Below are positions 12,961-24,324 of a DNA stretch of 64,000 bases, piece after piece. The DNA is from Corythucha ciliata (Eukaryota > Arthropoda > Insecta > Hemiptera > Tingidae), in assembly GCA_038030265.1 (NCBI GenBank), contig CM075939.1:27075253-27139252 (forward strand), in the 5' to 3' direction. Under the pieces are notes generated by a model. The model was given only the letters and a program-made list of their open reading frames with translations. It was not told the origin of the DNA and ran no database searches. Both the position numbers and the translations under genes were made by a program. Each line of letters opens with the position of its first letter. The stretch's first letter is position 1.

Positions 12961-14870
12961 TCACTCGTGTAAGTTTAGTGAATGATACTGACCAAAGTTG
13001 CAGCTCCGTTGAAAGATAAATTAATTTTTACGTTTCATTGGAGTGAAGCAAGTGGAGAATTAATAGCGTGGGGGGGGGGATACCTTGCTTTCAACACTTT
13101 GAATCTTTATCAGTTAGATGGGTCACGTATTCGTGTTCGTGCCCAGTGATGTGTGGTCAAAAAAGGGACCGTCCACGGGACCAATTGTCACGATTTCCAA
13201 TTGTCAAATTAACAACAAAATAGACTATAGTCTGTCCACTTAAGGATGGGCTCTCGCCCGCCCTTGAATTTAGTGGAATGAGCTTCCCCTTTGCCCCTTC
13301 TTCTAGAAATAACGTACCGGGAAAAATTTTAGAACAAATGATCACTGTGTAGCTTCTATACCATAGTGCCGGCAGTAAACGTTTTTACGTTGAGTTCTTA
13401 AAATATTTTTGGTGGGGGACAAATCGACCTATCGAAATGAAGCCACACGTTCGAGAGTCCAGTTGGAGACGAGTGATCCCATAGTGACGAGTGGGACGAA
13501 TCCCATGGGAGATCCCATATTGAGAAACCGCGTCCTTTGCGTCAGAAGAGTTCGGCCGTGGAATTTTTCGGTCCATTCGGCCGAAGCAGGCGTGTTCGAT
13601 CGTTTATCTTTCTTCCCACTGGGCTTTGAACTGACGAAACTCGGCTCCAGAGCACGAGCGGACGCTGAGTTGCTGTTTGGTCGTCAACAGCTAAACACGT
13701 ATGCGCCCGAGTCCCGAGTACCGTTCCAACGGACGGGAAGCGACCGCCGAAGTTCTTGGTAGTTTTATAATCATTATAAGTTTATGGAAAGCTACACTAG
13801 ATCTATGCTCATCAGAGATGTTAGGCCTCATTATATTGGGGTCTCGGAACTCCACGAATAGGTGCAAGACGGGAGAAAGGCAAAAACCGTTTCATCAACT
13901 AAAGTTCATATTCATCATGACGCGTGAAAAACGAAGTGATTCACTGAACTCAACAATTTCAGTGTGCATGGTGAGGCGAACCGTTTGGATCCAAAATTTT
14001 AAGTTTAAAAAATTCCTCGTGATGAATGCGCAGAATGTCACAGATTTTACGGAATTAGCTAAGCCAACGGAAATGATTACAAATAAAAGATTACAAGTTT
14101 GTTTTTTAGGAAGTTTACGTTGTGCAGGTTATAAAAATAAGGGACACCCCCGCACTTCAACCATGTGGTCCGATGCACCCCCCTCCAACACCCCACATCA
14201 AGGTTCCCTCCATGTATTCTACCTCTATGTTGACCACGCTCCATTTTGCCCGCCGTTGGACAATTGGATCTATAGTTGGATTTTTTAAAAATGAAAAAAC
14301 TTGGTCGGTTCATACGGCTGTAACTTGTAGCCACGTTTATCTAAACTTCTAAAGTGTTCAAAAAAGACTTATTTCAAAGGAAATGTAATGCTCTTCAACT
14401 TATTTTTTGTGAACAATCATGAGAAACCAAAGGTGAAGTCATGGTGAAGTCGTTACAATCAAAAATGACAAAAACGGCTGAAAATAACGTTTTTAAACAA
14501 AATTATCCAATATTTCCGAGTCATGTAAGTTTGAAACTATAAATAACAAGACGTTCCTGTTGAAAAAGTTGTTGCAAATTTTGTCAGCTAAATATTCTAA
14601 GAAGGAATCCTGGTGCTACGAAGTGCGGGGTCCTACATAATTTGGAAAACCTTTCCGACCTTCCCGGAAGTCTCCAGCAGCCCACTCACATTGGACTTCC
14701 GGGGACGTTTAGTGTGTTTACCTCCGAACTACTTACAGGTTTTGAAGATCGGACCTCATGTCTCATGGTCCATTGATTGAGAAAATAAACGTCTGCCATG
14801 CCAAAGCGGTTGCCTTCAAAGACGGCGGCCACTTTGATGATACAAATTTTGCCCACCTGTGCACATACAG
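12961..14870. other. No gene seen; two longish frames judged spurious
   Basis: Open frames at 13409-13762 and 13701-14288 on the + strand overlap each other and have no recognisable domain. A segment near 14140-14240 is C-rich. A G-run lies at 13071-13079. The palindrome-like pairs around 13480-13530 (GATCCCATA repeated) are short. Confidence 0.4.
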
Positions 14871-14872
14871 GG

Positions 14873-14966
14873 GAACTGGTACTTGGTTGAACAGAATGAG
14901 AGGGGTGATTGTACACCGAAAGTACAACACAAAATGTTCTATGACCCTGGGTCCGATTTCCATTCT
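14873..14966 (+). repeat. Dispersed repeat shared with 45243-45470
   Basis: Two blocks, one containing CTGGTACTTGGTTGAACA then GAGAGGGGTGAT and one containing ATGTTCTATGACCCTGGG, match the complement of about 45428-45470 and 45243-45285. In the other copy an ATT microsatellite and extra sequence separate the blocks. This may be the tail of an old retroelement; the family is not recognised. Confidence 0.55.
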
Positions 14967-15272
14967 TAGTCGAGATAATAGATTTTTTCACGTTGTTTAG
15001 CATAGCACGGGGTTTCGCAACAAAAATAGCTGAAACTTGGGAAATAAGCGTCCTAGGATGAAATCCAACGACACCCCTGAAAAGAGCACTCTTTTTTCCG
15101 TTTGATTATGTACGTTTTGTTTAGTGATAGCGAACGTTTTTCGGAGTAAACCGGAAAATATCAAGATATTTTCAGAAATATCCGTTTTTGACAACCGTTC
15201 AACGCAAGACTACAATAGCAACGTTGCTCCCAGCGCCTGGAAAATTCCTCTAAAACTGGATGAAAGCACTTA

Positions 15273-15403
15273 TAGCGTTTCCCATTCATTGTAATACACT
15301 TGTGGGGTGTAAGTTTTTTCACCCGTCCTCTCTTAATTGAAACATATGTTTATGGAGAGGACGGTGCACTACACTTGTGTTGTGAGTTGAATGGGAAACG
15401 CTA
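15273..15403. mobile_element. 131-bp MITE, family A copy 2, TTA target duplication
   Basis: The ends begin TAGCGTTTCCCATTCA and are inverted at the right end; TTA flanks both sides (15270-15272 and 15404-15406). Inner arms resemble copy 1 at 233-374 (CACCCGTCCTCTC and complement), so the two are related but diverged. Confidence 0.8.
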
Positions 15404-15419
15404 TTAGTTTAATACTTCA

Positions 15420-16270
15420 TGCCTAGTTTACTCCTGTCCTTCGCAATTTTTTGAGAAAATCCATTGTTACACGAAAATATCTTCTTGTAGGCACTCAAAA
15501 TGGGCTTAATTGCCTCATTTGTTTTGTACAACAATGGGTTTTTCTCAAATAATTGCGAAGGACGGATTTTGAATGAATAAAACCAATTTGGGAATTTGGG
15601 TTGAGCAAAACAAATTTGTGAAATTTGGTCTTGAAGGAACAAAATTTATGACAATTCATTGTGGAAAGGTCAAAAGGAGCTTTCAATAAGTCAGAATCAC
15701 GATAGTTGGTTTACAAACTAGCCCAATTAGTACAAGTCAAATTAAACTAAGTTTTAGAAAGAATTCTTGAAATTTGGGTCTGCATTTAACGTGAATTCCC
15801 CCGAGATTAGGGGTTGAAGGAACCAAAAAAACAACATTCTCCTTGAAAGTTTGGTTTGAAAGAGCTAAACCCACGAAACTTTGTTTTGAAAGAGCAAAAC
15901 CTGTGAAATTATGATATTTATCGAGCAAAACTGCCTGAAATTGGGATTGGAACCTGACGAATCTGCAAATTTTGGTTTTTAAAAAGAGAAAATTTTTGCG
16001 TGAGACAAAATAAATAAAATTGGCTTTTTAATTGAGTCCACTAAGCGAAAAATATAGGTTTTCGAATATAAGCCAAAACGGTGAACTCACATTGGCATTT
16101 CCTTTCCATAACCATATTATAACACCCCACAAAATTGGATTTTTAGGAGGCAAACGTAAGAAATCGGCTTTCTGATTGAGTCCAAATCACGAACGTGTCT
16201 TTTTATAAATTTGGTTCATTAAGTCTCGTAAACGGGCGAATGCAAAATGAAAAAAATTGGGAGGCTCAGA
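15420..16270 (-). repeat. Degenerate 30-bp repeat, beta family
   Basis: Diverged units of about 30 bp, each roughly GAAATTTGGTTTTGAAAGAG then CAAAACCCAC, recur from 15560 to 16060 and less clearly either side. The same unit is found at 36440-37720 and, on the other strand, at 50350-50830. There is no coding sense in it. Confidence 0.6.
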
Positions 16271-16282
16271 AAGAACAAGTCT

Positions 16283-16504
16283 TAAATTGTTAGTAGAGTC
16301 GCTTAAACTACGAGGGTTAGTGGTTAAATCATGCATAAATCTGTAGCCGTAGGAGCCTACATCGTCTGTCTTCCCTCGTTGAGGTTCGTCAAAAACGGAC
16401 CGGTTTCGGCTACTCGCCATCTTCAGCATTTGGTTTCCAAACGAACCTCAACGAGGGAAGACAGACGATGTGGGCTCCTACGGCTACAGATTTATGCATG
16501 ATTT
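16283..16504 (-). mobile_element. Hairpin retroposon, copy 1, 11-bp target duplication
   Basis: Arms of 60 bp (16330-16389 and 16440-16499, TAGCCGTAGGAGCCTAC and complement) face each other across a 50-bp loop. A tail at the left (16287-16325) contains GTCGCTTAAACTACGAGGG. AGAACAAGTCT stands at 16272-16282 and again at 16505-16515, so the unit inserted as a whole into a beta-repeat array. On the minus strand the loop holds CTGAAGA, a GGC/GCC stem, GAAA and CCGGTC, a hammerhead-like core. Target duplications of this length suggest retrotransposition rather than cut-and-paste movement. Confidence 0.8.
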
Positions 16505-16515
16505 AGAACAAGTCT

Positions 16516-18760
16516 GTTTTCCTTAAAGGAGTATTTGAACAAAACGCAAAAAAAGAGCAGAAAAAACATTGTTGATTCCCCCCTCCTTTTTCTTGCTGTT
16601 CATCCGTCCACTCCTCAGCGAATTTATATCTTAAGTTCTGTTACCCCCTCATCCACTGGTGTGAGATTAATTGTTTTCTTCTTTTACCATTAATTACAAA
16701 GGGGGGAGATTAATTTCCCTCTTTTTTTTCCGGCAACTTTTTCTTTCTCCTTCGGCGCTATAACATTTAGGACTTCTTCCCCTTCTAAACTGAGATCGGC
16801 GAAGTTTTCTCCAGTTTTGTTAGTCTGTGAACCCAAGCGATAGGTGTGACGAGTAAGCCCGAAAGCTTTTGTTTTTCTTTTGATTCCTTCATTTTTCATT
16901 CATCCTAAAACTAAAAAGAAAGTCAACGAGCTGTCCGAAAATAATATGTCTTCTCACGTCGCAAATATCCGCCAGATATGTGTCAAGAGAGGTGCTTGCC
17001 AAAGGCAAGTCTCGTACTTGAGTGCCGGCGGTCAAAGGGGGGGGGGGGTATTATCGCTAACCGAAAAGGTTAAATAAAAAATTCGTCGAATTTTCGGTTT
17101 AATTAATAAGAATTTATCAAGAATACGCAAGTGTCACTGTTGAACGTGGCTCCGCACAAAAAACACGTTTTCCCCGGCAACGCCACGTTTAATTTATTTA
17201 ATTGTTTGTTGAGCGGCTCTGATAAGTAACAAATTATTTTGTTTTTTGCTGGCAATTACTTTGTTCTTTAGATAGTCCGAAATTTCACGAGTGAAATTAA
17301 ACAAGCAATCTCAGATCAAAGAGATGGAAAACTGTAACAGAGGCTCTCGATTTTTGTAGGACAAACAATATATGTATGGACAAGTGAGGTAGGGAGGAGC
17401 CATGAACATAAACGGGTTGACATGCAATATCCTGCCGAAAAAGAAATCAAAGTGAACGAGTCCTCTTTTACACTTTGTTTCGTTTAGCTCTTTGTTGTCA
17501 TGAGTATATTCAATATGTGCTAGTTGTAACAAGGATCATTTTATTTTGGAGAGGGAATAACTAAATTATACGGGCTACTGTATACATATCAATGTATTTT
17601 TCCCTTCATTTTTGATCTCATATACTCTCGTCGTTTGAAACATTGTTGTTTGACTGTGACGTGCATATAGATGATGGAGCTTGTCGAGCTAGACCCTTTA
17701 ATAGCACGTGCGAATTTCAGGAAAAAAAATATGCTTGAGCCAAAAACACACAACCTGAAGGCTCGCCCATTTAAATCACGTTACCTCTATCAGGGCGGTG
17801 TACACTCCACAGTAACCGAGTTTTAAATAACGAACTCATCGATTCCTATTAAATCATAAGCAATGCGTGCGATTCGATATCTCCCGACACAGAAACTATA
17901 AAATAAAAAGTCACGGTATTTTCATGGAATGAACAGTTTTGTTTTGCTCTGATTCGTTCGTTCATTTAATTCATGTTTGCGTCACAGAAGCCCTTTTCGG
18001 AGCTCGGATAAAACAATACAATAACGTGATTAATTAACGCTCCGTCCTTCCCCTCCACCCTCTTCCCATAACCCATCTCTTTTACGTTGAAAATTAAGTC
18101 GTTAAAAGCGTCAGAGAGTGAAGTTAGTACGGAAAAGGGTTGAAAGGACGAAAACACTAAGCTGGATCAGGATCTCGTCTATCTCCGGTGAAGCTGTTTT
18201 TGCCCTTAAAAAAAAGAAAACGTGGAGGTCAGAGAGGAGTGAAATGCCTGGGGAGATGCGCTGAAAGAGATGAGTGTATGCGGGAAAAGAACGTATCAGG
18301 TGTAGTTGGAGGGCAAATGGTGGAGGAAAAGGTAAAAAGGGTTTGTTTGTGGCTGTTCGATGGTGTGACTGGATCGATTATTAATCCAAGGGAGCTATTT
18401 TTTTCTCCGTAGATCCTGATTTTCCGCTGTTTGTCGCTTTACTTTTTCAACCAACAACTGTTTTCACCTCGTTAAAAGCGGGTTGCGGAACAATAAAAAC
18501 ACCGGTGCTCTTGATGCTCATTAACAAGTTAAGAACTTGACTGTCCAAACTGTTGAACCTCGAAGAACTTTGTCTAACTTTCATTGAGCTTTAGTTAATA
18601 TTTTCTAACCAACGTTATTGTCAGGTTCTGTTACTGTGGTTAATATGTATACCTAAAGAAGACCGTGGAATATGCCGTTTCTAAGACACGCGCGTCTGTC
18701 ATTTTCAGAGCTAAGCGCCTTGAGCGCTTACAGCGAGAAACGCTAGCAGGGTTATATCTG
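16516..18760. other. No gene seen
   Basis: No domain-bearing frame. A 69-codon frame on the minus strand at 16690-16899 has coding-like composition but no recognised similarity or splice context. A G-run lies at about 17037-17048. Confidence 0.4.
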
Positions 18761-18798
18761 AGCATTTTTTATGAACATCGCCTGCCCTCAGTACAAGT

Positions 18799-18967
18799 GC
18801 TACACCCGCACTAGCCGCTTAAATCACGCGGATCCCACCGCGAGTAAGGTCAGGGCTGAAAACGACCTTAGTGTTGTATTAATGAGATTTCGATGAAAAT
18901 CGTAAACGCTAAGCCCGCTCTAAGCGCTATAACATTGCGCGGGTCCCATCTCGCGTAGGACTCAGGG
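18799..18967 (+). repeat. Short diverged direct repeat, GC-richer than its surroundings
   Basis: The block ending CGGATCCCACCGCGAGTAAGG then TCAGGGC (to 18858) recurs as CGGGTCCCATCTCGCGTAGG then CTCAGGGC (to 18967). Both are preceded by CGC-rich TAAGCGC-type words. Family not recognised. Confidence 0.4.
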
Positions 18968-18969
18968 CA

Positions 18970-19440
18970 GGAGTTTGAGAAAACGCCAATTCTTACCTAA
19001 AATTAAAAAAAAATTACTAAATCGCAGCTAAAATTAATAAAAACGCTAATTCGTAGCAAAAATTGAGAAAAAGCGAACATTTACAGCCATAAAACAGTGA
19101 ATGCGCCAATTCATGATTTCTGGGGGGGGGGGGGGACTTTTGTGGGTAAACTCGAGAAAGAACGCTAGTTCGATGGCTAAGTATGGACAAATCGTAAATT
19201 CACTGCTAAGCTTGAGATAAAACGTTAAAATCGTGACAAAGCGCTCGCGGGAGCTGTTTTTTGCTTCGCCGATAAAACAAAAAATACAATTACTTGCTAA
19301 AATTTAGAAAATACGCAAATTCCAGTCTAAAATTGATAAAACGTCAAATCGTGGTATCTGGAAGCAACTTCGTGGATAAACTTGAAAAAAGGTGCTAAAT
19401 CGTGGCTAAATAACAACGCTAACTAACAAACGAGCTTCAA
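18970..19440 (-). repeat. Degenerate 30-bp repeat, alpha family, minus orientation
   Basis: Units resembling AAAATTGAGAAAAACGCTAA then TTCGTAG recur about every 30 bp from 19000 to 19400. A 14-base G-run at about 19122-19135 interrupts the array. The same unit is found in opposite orientation at 20500-21620. Confidence 0.65.
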
Positions 19441-19980
19441 AACAGGACGTTAAAAAAGCAATGACGGTCGGTACTGAAGGCGGCCCCTAAATAATCTGGA
19501 AGGGGATCTGCTTTTACTCTGTTTATCTTGGTCTCTGCTATTTCCCTGAATCTCGCCCTATTGGCGATTCAGATTAACCAAATGCGCTCTGGTGGCGGCC
19601 CCACGGAAGTAGGAAGAGCGGTAGACTCTCCATGGGCTCATATGAGAAAACGCAGGTTTTGTTATTTTTTATGAGTTTTTAGGATTCTTAAAGTTCATTT
19701 CTTTGAAATATTAGTTGGTATTACTACTTTCTATTAACAATAAACTCATCATCGAGGAATAACTGAGATAAAATGCAAGAACTCGTGGTGAGAGAAAAAT
19801 GATGGCGTTTTCCATTTACCGAGAATTTCGCACTGCGAGGGTGATTTTTCCTTCTATCCTTGATGAAGGATGGAAAAATCCCCCTACCCTATGCTACCCT
19901 ATGATGAATTTCCGGTTAAAAAGGGTTGTTCAGCCCCAAAAACAGACTGTCCTTAACGAAATATGTAATTTTCCCCAATA

Positions 19981-20116
19981 AGGGTGCGTTTATCAATGCA
20001 CTTATTCTACAGACAAAGCTGGGATAAGTCTGGTTGCTATGGGCCTTTTTGTAAACAGAAATGCAAAGTTCTCCGAGCTATTACATGAGAAATCCGGTGA
20101 TTGATAAACCCACCCT
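19981..20116. mobile_element. 136-bp MITE-like inverted-repeat element
   Basis: The left end AGGGTGCGTTTATCAATGCA and the complement of the right end (AGGGTGGGTTTATCAATCAC) match over about 20 bp. The element separates two oppositely oriented alpha arrays. No target duplication is clear. Confidence 0.65.
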
Positions 20117-20499
20117 GCATGGTGTAAATATCCATCACAGTTGGGGGTCTAATTTCCCTCCAGTAGGCACAGGAAGGTAATTAAAGGAGTTATTAATAAA
20201 AGGTTTTCTGTATGAAATTTTTACTAGTCACATTTGAGACTTTTTGAGACTCAAATGCCTTGTTTGAATTGAACAAGCCGGATTATGGATAAGTGGTAGT
20301 TTTTTATCCAAGTGGTTAAGTTTTCAAGTAAAATTAGCTCATTAAAAGACGCGATTTCATGAGTTTACCCTATTCTGCAAAGAAAGCGAATTTCATCCCA
20401 GAAACTGACTGTGCTCACATAAAAAGGGACGATATGTTCCCCGAAGAACTTCCACTTTTGCCGGTTAAACGATCGGTGTAGCCTTTTAATGGATAAAAG

Positions 20500-21620
20500 C
20501 TGTCAATTCTTGAATTAACGATTTTTCTCCATTTTAGCCGCGAATTAGCGATTTATCTCAATTTCAGCGACTTTCCTTGCAAATAATTTGTGTTTTTTCT
20601 GATTTGAGCCGCTAATGAGCCATGTGATTATTACCCGTGAATTAGCGCTAAATTTTCTGATTTTAGCCACGAAGTTGTCTCAAGAAACCGCGACTTGCCA
20701 TTTGCTCTATTCAATCCGGGGAATATAGCAAATGTTTTCAATTTAACGCAGTAAACATCCATTTTTTCCTGACTTCAGCCGCAAATTAGCCTTTTTCATC
20801 AGTCCATCAACTAATTAGGGATTTTTCTACGTTTCATCAACGAATTAAAAGTTCCCCCAATTTTCCCCGCGAACTACCCAACGCTTTTTCAGAAATTCGC
20901 GGATTAGCGATTTTTTTCACTTTCTGGCACGAAGTTATGATCAGAAGCCGCGAATTGACGTTTTCTCAATTTAATCCGCGAATTAGTCAATTTTATCGAT
21001 AAATTAGCAAGTTTTCTCCATTTTATTGCCGCGACTTAGCAATTTTTGTCATTTTTACGATTTTTCACCCTTTTAGCTGTGAATTATAGCGATTTATCTT
21101 AATTTTGCAGAGAATTAGTGTTTTTCTTTATTTCAGCCGCTAATTAGCGTTTTTTCTCAATCGCATCAATGAATTAGCAACTTTTCTTAATTTTAGCTCA
21201 AGATTAGCGATTTGTTTCGCTTGCCTTTAGCTATGAATTAGCGTTTTTTCGCAGTTTGAGCCACGAACTTGCGTTCTGAATAAGCCGAGAATTCATGTTT
21301 TCGTAATTTTAGGCGTGAATTAGCGCATTTTCTCATTAGTGAATTATTGATTTTTCACGATTTTATCCGTTAATTACCGTGTTTCGTAATTTTAAACGCT
21401 AATGACTGTAATTTACACGCTATCCGCGAGCTTAGAGCTCTTTTCTCAATTTTTGCTGTGAAGTTTTCTTAACTTTATCCGTGATTTAGCACTTCTTCTT
21501 ATTTATAGCCGTGAATCAGTTTTTTTTTTTCAATAATTTCAGCCGTTAATTAGCCATTTATCTCCATTTTAGCCCCAAATTAGCGTTATTTTCCATTTTG
21601 GCCGCCGGGATTAAGTGGGG
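20500..21620 (+). repeat. Degenerate 30-bp repeat, alpha family, plus orientation
   Basis: The clearest alpha array: units approximating CGCGAATTAGCGATTTTTCT then CAATTTTAGC recur some thirty-five times with many substitutions and length changes. Individual good units lie near 20535, 20985, 21130 and 21555. It is not a CRISPR array, because units abut without unique spacers. Confidence 0.75.
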
Positions 21621-22430
21621 GATTGGCCCCCCATGAGGAGGCGCGAATTGTAGCGATTTACATTTCCATTTCCACAAAAATCAGAGGGGTGCCACTGTGT
21701 GCCATGGGCGGGCCATTGTGAAAGGCTCAGCTGAGTCAGCGGGCCACTTTTTGGCTCGCGAGCGCTCGGTTGGCCATCCCTGCCCTTTCATTAACGGCGG
21801 CCTCTACGCCTTGGCGTCCTCTATTTGGCCGCATATACAATATTTGGTGCTTAACTCGACTTCCCATTCTTGGAAGCTCCCTTCTTTGAGACCCTTGCAT
21901 TTATCAAATTTATAATGATTCACATAGGCAACATTATGAGACAACAAAAAGAGATAATGACTACGTACTGTCCATTATAGGTACAAACTAGGATACTAAA
22001 TTCACTACGTTCCCGAAATGTAATCCCTTGAAAGCACGTCGTACAAGTTCGATCGAAGAAAGGTCGTAACCGCAAATCATTTTTCAATCAAGTGTGACAA
22101 TAGTTCAGACGGAAAACATTGTAAACTCCTTAAAAACTGCAAAAACCCATTATTTAGCCCATACGTTGTTGGTAAGAGTAGGGCTCTTTTCCGCCATTGC
22201 GCCTCGACGCTAGCGCTGCAAGTGATAATCTGAATCGCCAATACGTTGATCATTGCTTCGGTGTTTCTCGCCAGAGGTTAAAATACACTGCAATCAATCT
22301 GTCCAAAAATAGAAATTCTTATAAGGAAATATTATACAAAAATGGGTTTACTATGTCAACAAATTATACATACTTGCTTCCAATCTCTATAGCTATCTGA
22401 AGTCCTTATACGTTTGATTATTATCAAGAA
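21621..22430. other. No gene seen
   Basis: A short GC-richer patch at 21600-21860 opens a 72-codon frame with no recognised domain. Nothing else was identified. Confidence 0.4.
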
Positions 22431-22431
22431 C

Positions 22432-22640
22432 ATTACACGTACCGAGTTCTCGGCCGAGTAAATCCCCGTGTAATCAGTTCAGACATTACTCGGCCCAGTG
22501 ACAATCAGGTGATTTTGCGAGATAGGCCCAATTACACGTACCGAGTGCTCGGCCGAGACGGCATTCGGCCGAGTAAAGCCCCGTGTAATCACTTCAGACA
22601 GTACTCAGCCCAGTGAGGAGCGAGTGATTTTGACCGAGTC
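22432..22640 (+). repeat. Tandem pair of about 100-bp units rich in CTCGGCCGAG
   Basis: Each unit begins ATTACACGTACCGAG and carries CTCGGCCGAG, CCCCGTGTAATCA, TTCAGACA and CGGCCCAGTGA (first unit 22432-22529, second 22530-22640). The start of the second unit, GGCCCAATTACACGTACCGA, reappears inverted at 25290-25313, so it may be the left end of a larger element. Confidence 0.65.
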
Positions 22641-23028
22641 AGGAAATAGAACCATGTTCTATTTATTCGGCCCCCCAACACTCTTCCACCCCCCTTTCCC
22701 ATTTCCAAATATGCAAATGTGATCAACCGAGCTCACGGAATGTTGAGAGAGTTCGCCTCTCATTCACGCATTTTTCTTATCGCCATATTTTTATCAATAG
22801 ACGATTTCCGCTATGGATTTCCGTGGAAAAAGCGAAGGTTTAGAACTGCAGGTTATGGGTTTATTTCTAGTTGCCTAGAGCCTCTTTAACAGTATTTTTT
22901 TTTTTTTTTTACATTACTAGCATTACTACGAGTGTATTTCGGTTTCAAATACTACATGATTTTTGAGTTTTTCGTTTATTTCGAGTCTGCAATTACACTT
23001 CCTTCGCGTGCTTCTCATCGTCAGAAAA

Positions 23029-23160
23029 ATGCGATACTATTGCTGCTTCAGTGACTGTAAGAGTTCTTCCATTCCGGGTCGACCTGGTTTTGACCCAGCT
23101 ACTAAATTTATCCCTTTCCCTCAACCTTACCGGCACTTGACTGAATACGTCCCAAATTGA
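23029..23160 (+). pseudogene. THAP-domain N-terminal fragment
   Basis: Starting at an internal ATG, the 43-residue frame reads MRYYCCFSDCKSSS, then TKFIPFPQP. This has the CxxxC zinc ligands and the FxPFP element that open a THAP domain, a C2CH zinc-dependent DNA-binding fold. The frame stops before the distal C-x-x-H pair, though it reopens for 45 codons with no THAP continuation. It differs clearly from the THAP in the P-like copies and from the ISL2EU THAP at 35178-35375, so it is a third lineage. It is probably a decayed transposase or host THAP gene; an intron immediately downstream cannot be excluded. Confidence 0.5.
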
Positions 23161-24324
23161 GGAAAAAGGGAAGAGAAAGTACATGTGGAGGAGTGTGATA
23201 AATGCGCAACTATGATGGGACTTCATGTTAAGGTGCCCCCGGAACGACGAGTTTTCATCGATACGTTTCGTGAGACGGAGGCTGAAGAATAAAATCAGAA
23301 GGCTTGTTCTATAACTTTAACAACAGTAGTTAACGACAGTAAGTCATATGCTTTCATTAATTAAATCGACGAAATTGAATGAAATCAGGTGATTGACTGT
23401 TGGTATCAACTGTTGCTAATTTTATAGAACAGGGGCCCAGAATTGAATAACTGCAAATGTGGTTTTAGTTTGACGGGAATGAGAGAAAAATAAATTCACT
23501 TTACACAGCACAAGACAAGAATAACCCATAACCTGGCCTAAGCGGGTTGCAAAACTGTTGAAGTAGGACTGGAGAGCGCATGAGTGGAAATCGTCTATTC
23601 TGGTGCCCTATTCTTGACTTGACCAAAGTCATATGGAAGACCAAGTCCTCAGACTCGAGGAAAACAATGTTTTTTATTTTGGGTTGGGATTTTTCTTTTA
23701 CGGGATTTGCTCCCGTTAAGAATAAAAAAGGAGAAAACCCGCCAAATACAAAAATTATTATATTTACTTTCGGTTTGAAGTTGTAGCGTGATATCTATCT
23801 TGATACCATATGTTTTTTTCAACACTCAACTTTTGTATAATTTTTGAATTTAGCGGGTAATCTACTTTCATAGTAGAGCAGCGCAACGTATCGGGAGCAA
23901 AAATCCCAACCCACGAACCACTTCATTTTTTTAACATACAAATAATACAAAGTTTAATGACTTGGTTTTCCATATGACTTTGACTTGACCAACCAAGAGC
24001 AAACCAAAGAACCAAGCAACCAAAAGAATTTGTCACTCCGCGAATATAAGCAGACCGGTTTCAACAACTTCAGATCATCGGCCAGAACTCTCCCTTCTCC
24101 CCCTCGAGAACTTCAGCCCAGCGTAGTAAAGAAATATAAGAAATTCACAAAATATGTAATATTTAACAAAAAAAATGAACTATATAACAATAATATAGAA
24201 AAAGGACCAAAATAAAAACACGGCTGTTGGCCATTTGAACGCGAAATTAAATTAAATTAAAAATTATACGCAAAAAGGGGGGAAGCAAACTTTTCAAAAG
24301 GCACAAAAGTTAATATTTTCGTGG

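Noticed and set aside
13409..14288. Frames of 117 and 195 codons
   Set aside because: No recognised domain; the two overlap in different phases and composition is not coding-like throughout.
16690..16899. 69-codon minus-strand frame with protein-like composition
   Set aside because: No ATG context, partner exon or recognised domain.
20500..21620. CRISPR-like array
   Set aside because: Repeat units are about 30 bp, but they abut one another, are degenerate and have no unique spacers; the genome is eukaryotic.
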